Shown piece after piece: positions 6,245-9,709 of a DNA stretch of 12,384 bases (positions within the stretch are counted from its first letter, which is position 1; every line of letters begins with the position of its first letter). Under the pieces are notes generated by a model that worked only from the letters and a program-made list of their open reading frames with translations, had not been told where the DNA came from and did no database searches. The stretch lies in the NCBI GenBank assembly GCA_001769925.1, contig MEPT01000053.1, positions 7,782 to 20,165 of the forward strand, written 5' to 3'. This DNA is from Bdellovibrionales bacterium RBG_16_40_8 (GTDB lineage: Bacteria > Bdellovibrionota > Bdellovibrionia > Bdellovibrionales > UBA1609). The position numbers and the translations under genes were made by a program.

Positions 6245-6288
6245 TTGTTCAAAAAATCCTCTAGAAATGTTCACAAAACGGACATTTC
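6245..6288 (+). promoter_or_regulatory. candidate enhancer region: TTGTTCAAAA word plus 25-bp dyad
   Basis: The dyad GAAATGTTC - N7 - GGACATTTC (6264-6288) has 8 of 9 arm positions complementary, centred 56 bases upstream of the P3 GG and about 80 bases upstream of the expected start. TTGTTCAAAA at 6245-6254 repeats the word found upstream of P2, and TGTTCA recurs at 6246 and 6268 (22 bases, about two helical turns). These are the size, symmetry and position expected for binding by the Fis-HTH of the divergent activator. The site also lies between the two genes, so it could autoregulate the activator. Confidence 0.55.
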
Positions 6289-6330
6289 GCAAAAGATGTA
6301 TCTTTAAAATTAATCTGATCGCTAGCGCTG

Positions 6331-6346
6331 CGGCACATATTTTGCT
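6331..6346 (+). promoter_or_regulatory. predicted sigma54 promoter (P3) for ytjA-ompA operon
   Basis: CGGCACATATTTTGCT matches the TGGCAC-N5-TTGCW consensus at all positions except the first base. GG (6332-6333) and GC (6344-6345) are 12 apart. The expected start is near 6357, about 62 nt before the first ATG. It lies in the divergent gap opposite the activator gene, the arrangement seen for pspF/pspA. Confidence 0.75.
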
Positions 6347-6418
6347 TTCACTATTATAGTATCGGTCACGTTGGCTGGCATTTAGTAGAAAGTTCAACTA
6401 TCAGAGGGAGAGATTTTT

Positions 6419-6601
6419 ATGATGCGCGCAGCAATTGCATTTTTTGTATTGGCTCTTGTCGCTTTCATTTTTGGAGCAACTGGGATTGCGGGGCTTTCTA
6501 TGGAAATCGCCAAGATACTTTTGGTTGTATTCGTAGTCCTTGCGCTGATTTCGTTTGCCGTGGCACTAGTTACCGGAAGAAATGTTAAGGGTTTGCAATG
6601 A
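6419..6601 (+). CDS. DUF1328/YtjA-family small membrane protein
   Basis: The 60-residue protein is almost entirely two hydrophobic helices: [20 protein letters not shown] (3-22) and [20 protein letters not shown] (about 33-52). [14 protein letters not shown] lies between them, and this hinge is diagnostic for DUF1328 (UPF0391, YtjA). Members occur widely in Proteobacteria in stress-associated clusters; the function is unknown. The start is ATGATG; AGAGGGAGAG serves either codon. The stop TGA overlaps the ATG of the next small gene as ATGA, which implies coupled translation. Confidence 0.9.
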   Translation: MMRAAIAFFVLALVAFIFGATGIAGLSMEIAKILLVVFVVLALISFAVALVTGRNVKGLQ

Positions 6602-6690
6602 CAACTTTATTGCGGTCGGGGCTTGTAGTCGCGATATTCAGCGTAGGCTTGGTCGCATGCGCTGAAGAAACCAAAAATAAAATCGATTAA
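6598..6690 (+). CDS. 30-residue small lipoprotein (entericidin-like)
   Basis: The ATG overlaps the ytjA stop (ATGA). The product reads [20 protein letters not shown] then Cys21 and the tail AEETKNKID, ending at TAA 6688-6690. Arg6, a hydrophobic core and the lipobox L-V-A-C are all present, so it should be lipidated and leave a mature peptide of only about 10 residues. It is similar in plan to entericidins (tiny envelope lipoproteins encoded in stress clusters), but the tail is too short for sequence assignment. The +2 residue is Ala, compatible with transport to the outer membrane under E. coli rules. Its position between ytjA and the OmpA lipoprotein and the ATGA overlap support it as a real gene. 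Confidence 0.72.
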   Translation: MTTLLRSGLVVAIFSVGLVACAEETKNKID

Positions 6691-6727
6691 AATTCATTCA
6701 GTCTCACCAAGCGAGGGAACACGACCT

Positions 6728-8086
6728 ATGAAAACAAAAGATGTATGTAATATAGTTCTAATAGTTGCACTTAGCCTTTTTGGCTCAACGCTCGTCACCG
6801 GTTGTGGCGCTTCAATCAAAAAGGCGGATGTCGCTAAGACGGCGAACCCCATAGAAGAGATTGCTGAGCTGGAATCGGGCGTCAGTGAGGGTTACGCCAA
6901 CCACTACGATGTACTCGCCGAAAAGGATTTTAGTCAAAGTCTCAAATATTTAGATAAGGCGAATGAAAGTTTAAATAAGAACCGCGGGCAAGAGGCGGTT
7001 TTAGAAGATATTGCCTATGCAAAGGCGTATCTCAAGCGAGCAAGAGTCACTTCTGAAAATCGTCAGCCGAAGGCGCAAGGGGTTCTTGATTCTCGTAAAG
7101 ACGCGATCGTGGCAGGAGCTAGAAAGCTCCCAGAACTTAAGGACAAACTTCATAAGCTCGATAGTGAATTGAGCCATAACGCAGATGATTTAGACAAGGA
7201 CCTGTCGCCAAAAGAGTTTTCTAGCCTACAGAGAGGTTATCAGGATTTAGAGCTTGCAGCGATTCAAACTATTCAAGTTGGAAAAACTCGGGCCATGGTC
7301 ACCGGCGCTAAAGACGATGGTGCGAAACAAAATGTTCCGAAAACGTTAAAAACAGCAGAATTTAATTTGAAAAACGCAGAGAATACTATTCTTTCAAATC
7401 GCCACGATCCTGATGTTTACCTGCCAGTTGTCGCAAAGGCGAATGAAAGCGCTGGCTTCTTAATTGACGTCTTAGCTGCGACAAAGCGTAAAGGCTCAAA
7501 TCTTGACGAAGCCGATGCCGTGAAGCTGGTTCGTCAGACTTACGAAATTCGCCGACTTAAAGGAAAAGTGGGCGAGGCTCAAACGGCTATGAACGAGATG
7601 GATATAAGCATGAGTGAAAAGAATCGACAGCTGAGTCAAGCCAATCTGGCTGCTGACATTCAGGGGGCGTTAGAAAACGCGCGAACCCAATTTAGTGCTG
7701 ATGAGGCTGAAGTTTATCAGCAGGGCGACAAATTGCTCATTCGTTTGAAGTCTATGGCCTTCCCTAGCGGTCGTGCAGACATTCCGGCCGCTTCACTTGG
7801 TATCTTGGCCAAAGTGAAAACGGTTGCGGACACATTAAAGCCTTTAGAAATTATAGTCGAAGGCCATACGGATGCCACTGGGGATGCTCGAATCAATCAA
7901 AAACTTTCAGAGAAGCGTGCGGCCGCTGTGGCGGAATACTTTCAAACTAGCGGTGTGAAGTCAGAGAAGATCGATTCCGTCGGTTATGGCTTTAAGAAGC
8001 CGATTGCTACTAATAAATCAGCAGAAGGCCGCGCGCAGAATCGCCGCGTTGACATCATTATAACTCCTGACGCAGCCTTAGAATAA
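6728..8086 (+). CDS. OmpA-domain lipoprotein with long helical N-terminal region
   Basis: The 452-residue protein starts with a lipoprotein signal ending in LVTGC (Cys26). Residues about 40-320 are helical and charged. The first part (YANHYDVLAEKDFSQSLKYL with repeated A-x-x-x-L-x-x-A) looks like a DUF4398-type helical-repeat module, and the later part (IRRLKGKVGEAQTAMNEMDI to LSQANLAADIQGAL) is predicted coiled coil. The C-terminal OmpA domain (about 335-450) has strands LIRLKSMAFPSGRAD and LEIIVEGHTDATGD, then NQKLSEKRAAAVAEYF and EGRAQNRRVDIII, containing the Asp and Arg residues that bind peptidoglycan. It should anchor the outer membrane to the cell wall. The GAGGGA ribosome-binding site is 10 bases upstream. 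Third gene of the predicted sigma54 operon. No clear terminator follows in 8087-8222. Confidence 0.92.
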   Translation: MKTKDVCNIVLIVALSLFGSTLVTGCGASIKKADVAKTANPIEEIAELESGVSEGYANHYDVLAEKDFSQSLKYLDKANESLNKNRGQEAVLEDIAYAKAYLKRARVTSENRQPKAQGVLDSRKDAIVAGARKLPELKDKLHKLDSELSHNADDLDKDLSPKEFSSLQRGYQDLELAAIQTIQVGKTRAMVTGAKDDGAKQNVPKTLKTAEFNLKNAENTILSNRHDPDVYLPVVAKANESAGFLIDVLAATKRKGSNLDEADAVKLVRQTYEIRRLKGKVGEAQTAMNEMDISMSEKNRQLSQANLAADIQGALENARTQFSADEAEVYQQGDKLLIRLKSMAFPSGRADIPAASLGILAKVKTVADTLKPLEIIVEGHTDATGDARINQKLSEKRAAAVAEYFQTSGVKSEKIDSVGYGFKKPIATNKSAEGRAQNRRVDIIITPDAALE

Positions 8087-8222
8087 GCTGACCTTTGTGA
8101 GCGCCCAAGATCTGTTGTTAGGGGAAAAACCCATATACACCGAACCCTATCTGGATTTCAAGCTTAAACCATCTCTAACCAATAGCACTTAGGCTTCATG
8201 GCGATTGGGTATCGATACAAAA

Positions 8223-8477
8223 TCAACTCAATTTTTTTATTTTTTTCTCTAAAACTTCAACTCGTTCTTCAAGCTCGGGTCGCTTAAGAGATTCTCTTAA
8301 GGTCCGATTAATCAAAGATTGGTATTTATCACCAGTCTTAGCAGCTTTATGTCTATAGGCATCCAGCACGTCTTGATCTACCATTATGGTTATACGCTCT
8401 TTAACATTTTTTGGATCAAATGCGTCTTCTGGAATCTCAACCTTGCCGTAACTAATTTTTTTATTCTTGGTACTCAT
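8223..8477 (-). CDS. ribbon-helix-helix antitoxin (BrnA/CopG-like)
   Basis: The 84-residue protein has a flexible basic N-terminus, then KERITIMVDQDVLDAYRHKA and YQSLINRTLRESL (about residues 26-65). This is the strand-helix-helix pattern of BrnA/CopG-type DNA-binding antitoxins. A leucine-spaced coiled coil (ELEERVEVLEKKIKKL) closes it. GGAGG stands just upstream of the ATG. The coding start overlaps the end of the broken toxin gene. It is intact while the toxin is not. It probably binds the palindrome at 8636-8656 and represses its own operon. Confidence 0.82.
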   Translation of the reverse strand: MSTKNKKISYGKVEIPEDAFDPKNVKERITIMVDQDVLDAYRHKAAKTGDKYQSLINRTLRESLKRPELEERVEVLEKKIKKLS

Positions 8478-8627
8478 ACCAGGCCCTCCGAAGAGTTTCT
8501 TGCCGCTCTTTTAAATATTAAACTTTGCTTCGGCCTCAGGTCCTATAACATGAACGTGTGCGGGTTTATGATCTTTCGGATAAACTATTACCCGCAATTT
8601 CCATATCCTAAAAACCGTTGGTGCCAT
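8461..8627 (-). pseudogene. frameshifted DUF4160-type toxin gene
   Basis: ATG 8627 opens MAPTVFRIWKLRVIVYPKDH followed by KPAHVHVIGPEAEAKFNI and then TAA at 8513-8511 (38 residues). MAPTVxR, the D-H-x-P-x-H-V-H-V motif and EAKF are hallmarks of DUF4160, whose members are normally about 80-90 residues and occur in toxin-antitoxin pairs. In another frame the next bases give LKERQETLRRAWYEYQE ending TAA at 8463-8461. This resembles the usual DUF4160 C-terminal helix (R-x-A-W-x-E-Y) and would overlap the antitoxin start by 17 bases. A frameshift plus a missing middle segment near 8511-8520 therefore appears to have destroyed the toxin. Alternatively the 38-residue product is still made. Confidence 0.68.
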
Positions 8628-8635
8628 TCTTATTA

Positions 8636-8656
8636 TATACATATTTTATATGTATA
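8636..8656. promoter_or_regulatory. 21-bp palindrome, probable TA operator
   Basis: TATACATAT - TTT - ATATGTATA is a perfect 9-bp inverted repeat. It lies directly upstream of the DUF4160 start (8627), in an A/T-rich stretch that also offers TATAAT-like -10 elements on the minus strand. Position and symmetry suit a dimeric ribbon-helix-helix antitoxin that autorepresses. Confidence 0.6.
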
Positions 8657-8712
8657 AGTACAGGCAAAAGTTCGTTAGACAGTTGTGCAGATGTTTTACA
8701 AGGATAGACTAA

Positions 8713-8760
8713 GTTATCGTTATCGTTATCGTTATCGTTATCGTTATCGTTATCGTTATC
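8713..8760. repeat. tandem hexanucleotide array, 8 perfect copies of GTTATC
   Basis: Eight identical GTTATC units (48 bp) lie in the intergenic region between the TA locus and the secreted-protein gene. The array ends 67 bases before the P4 sigma54 GG. Pure short-unit arrays are prone to slippage, so copy number may vary between strains. A minus-strand frame would read it as (Asp-Asn)n, but no credible protein surrounds it. Confidence 0.95.
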
Positions 8761-8765
8761 GTATT

Positions 8766-8800
8766 TTTGCGCAAACGTTGTACGTGTCAATTTGAGACGT
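8766..8800. promoter_or_regulatory. two dyads upstream of P4
   Basis: TTTGCGCAAA (8766-8775) is a perfect 10-bp palindrome centred about 58 bases upstream of the P4 GG. ACGTGTCAA-T-TTGAGACGT (8782-8800) is a 19-bp dyad with 8 of 9 arm positions complementary. Either could bind an activator or repressor of P4. Neither matches the GAAATGTTC dyad upstream of P3. Confidence 0.4.
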
Positions 8801-8826
8801 TGCTTTAAAATCAGCAGTTTAGACAG

Positions 8827-8842
8827 TGGCACCGCGTTTGCA
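8827..8842 (+). promoter_or_regulatory. predicted sigma54 promoter (P4), near-consensus
   Basis: TGGCACCGCGTTTGCA carries the complete TGGCAC and TTGCA elements with five bases between them; GG 8828-8829 and GC 8840-8841 are 12 apart. Expected start near 8853. This is the best consensus match of the four in the window. Confidence 0.8.
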
Positions 8843-8890
8843 CTAATAACCTTGTGTTAAGTTTATAAAATTTAATTAAAGGGGGTTTTT

Positions 8891-9349
8891 ATGAAACAGT
8901 TATTTTTGATCGCATCAATAATAGTAGGAGCTGCATGTTACGCAAATGCTGGGGTGGATTATATAGCACCTGTAAATAGCGACGCAGTCATAGTGCTTTC
9001 TTCCGCGTCGCTAACCACGAGCTCTGTTACGATATTTCCCGGCTCTAGTACTGATATCCTGCTAGAAGACACGACGAATGGCACGCGCTTTCTTGTTAGG
9101 TTAATAGGATCTGCTGCAAACACAGCGGCTTTAATAGAAGGTAAACTCAAATTGTTAAAGGGAGGAGATAAAGTGCAAGATCTTCAGTTCATTTGCACTG
9201 AAAGCCCATCACAAAATCTTGACAGCTCCACCACAACGTTTAGAGCGTCGCCACCTCTTCCAATATTCTATATATTTAACGTAGTTACAATATCTACAAG
9301 TGCCTCCGCTCCAATTAATGGTTGCAAAATAAATTCTGGCCGGTTTTAA
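8891..9349 (+). CDS. secreted protein of unknown function
   Basis: The 152-residue protein has a Sec signal peptide (MKQLFLIASIIVGAACYANA, cleavage after ANA at 20). A lipoprotein reading at Cys16 is unlikely because Gly sits at the -3 position. The mature part is Ser/Thr-rich and beta-strand-like (AVIVLSSASLTTSSVTIFPG, TRFLVRLIGSA, IFYIFNVVTIST). It has two Cys residues (102 and 145) that could form one disulphide. I recognise no family. AAAGGGGG precedes the ATG. It forms a complete single-gene unit with the predicted sigma54 promoter upstream and a hairpin terminator after it, which implies a strongly expressed or tightly controlled exported product. Confidence 0.75.
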   Translation: MKQLFLIASIIVGAACYANAGVDYIAPVNSDAVIVLSSASLTTSSVTIFPGSSTDILLEDTTNGTRFLVRLIGSAANTAALIEGKLKLLKGGDKVQDLQFICTESPSQNLDSSTTTFRASPPLPIFYIFNVVTISTSASAPINGCKINSGRF

Positions 9350-9382
9350 ACTTTAATTTTTTTTAATATCATAAGATAAAAT

Positions 9383-9416
9383 ACCCTTGTCATGTTTATT
9401 GGCAGGGGTGTTTTTT
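9383..9416 (+). terminator. rho-independent terminator
   Basis: ACCCTTGTCA (9383-9392) pairs with TGGCAGGGGT (9400-9409) over ten positions including two G-U pairs, with a 7-base loop. TTTTTT follows at 9411-9416. It ends the secreted-protein transcript. Confidence 0.85.
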
Positions 9417-9685
9417 ATACGGAATTACTGAACTCTGACACTTCAATAACCGGACCGGATCCCCCGGTATCTCGAAGGTGATGGTGAGAATCCTAGCGCA
9501 ATAGCACAGGTTTCACGTAAAATCTGACATTCAACTAATCTCTCAGCCTAACAACGCCGAAATTTAACCATACGTACCCATAAAAAAGCGCGGCGATATG
9601 CTTTATTTTACTTATACCCGGGCCAAAGCCAAGGGGTGAAGACATCATTCTTGTCAATCGCGCGAAGACCAATCAGAATCGCAAT
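9417..9685. other. intergenic region with no supported gene
   Basis: The stretch between the terminator and the alpha-2-macroglobulin-like gene has no convincing ORF. A short interrupted inverted repeat, ACCGG (9449-9453) / CCGGT (9464-9468), surrounds GGATCC. No -35/-10 or sigma54 element stands out. The A2M frame itself is open back to a TAA at 9581-9583, but the residues before 9686 do not look like part of the protein. Confidence 0.45.
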
Positions 9686-9709
9686 ATGATAAAATTCAGG
9701 CCTGAAAAA

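Noticed and set aside
6197..6397. Minus-strand frame with VLIIHHDESR, like the start of a response-regulator receiver domain
   Set aside because: Only about ten residues resemble a receiver, the frame stops at the activator start, and the region holds the promoter and dyad. Most likely coincidence.
163..8627. All frameshifts explained by sequencing error
   Set aside because: Cannot be excluded for single homopolymer indels (csbD remnant, toxin), but the nonsense substitution and lost tail in the HAD gene and the clean 891-codon A2M frame make a general error problem less likely.
8713..8760. CRISPR array
   Set aside because: Units are 6 bp and contiguous with no spacers.
8608..8832. Minus-strand 74-codon frame with a (Asp-Asn)n tract
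   Set aside because: The tract is just the GTTATC array read in frame. The start is a GTG without a ribosome-binding site inside P4, and the end overlaps the TA operator and the toxin start.
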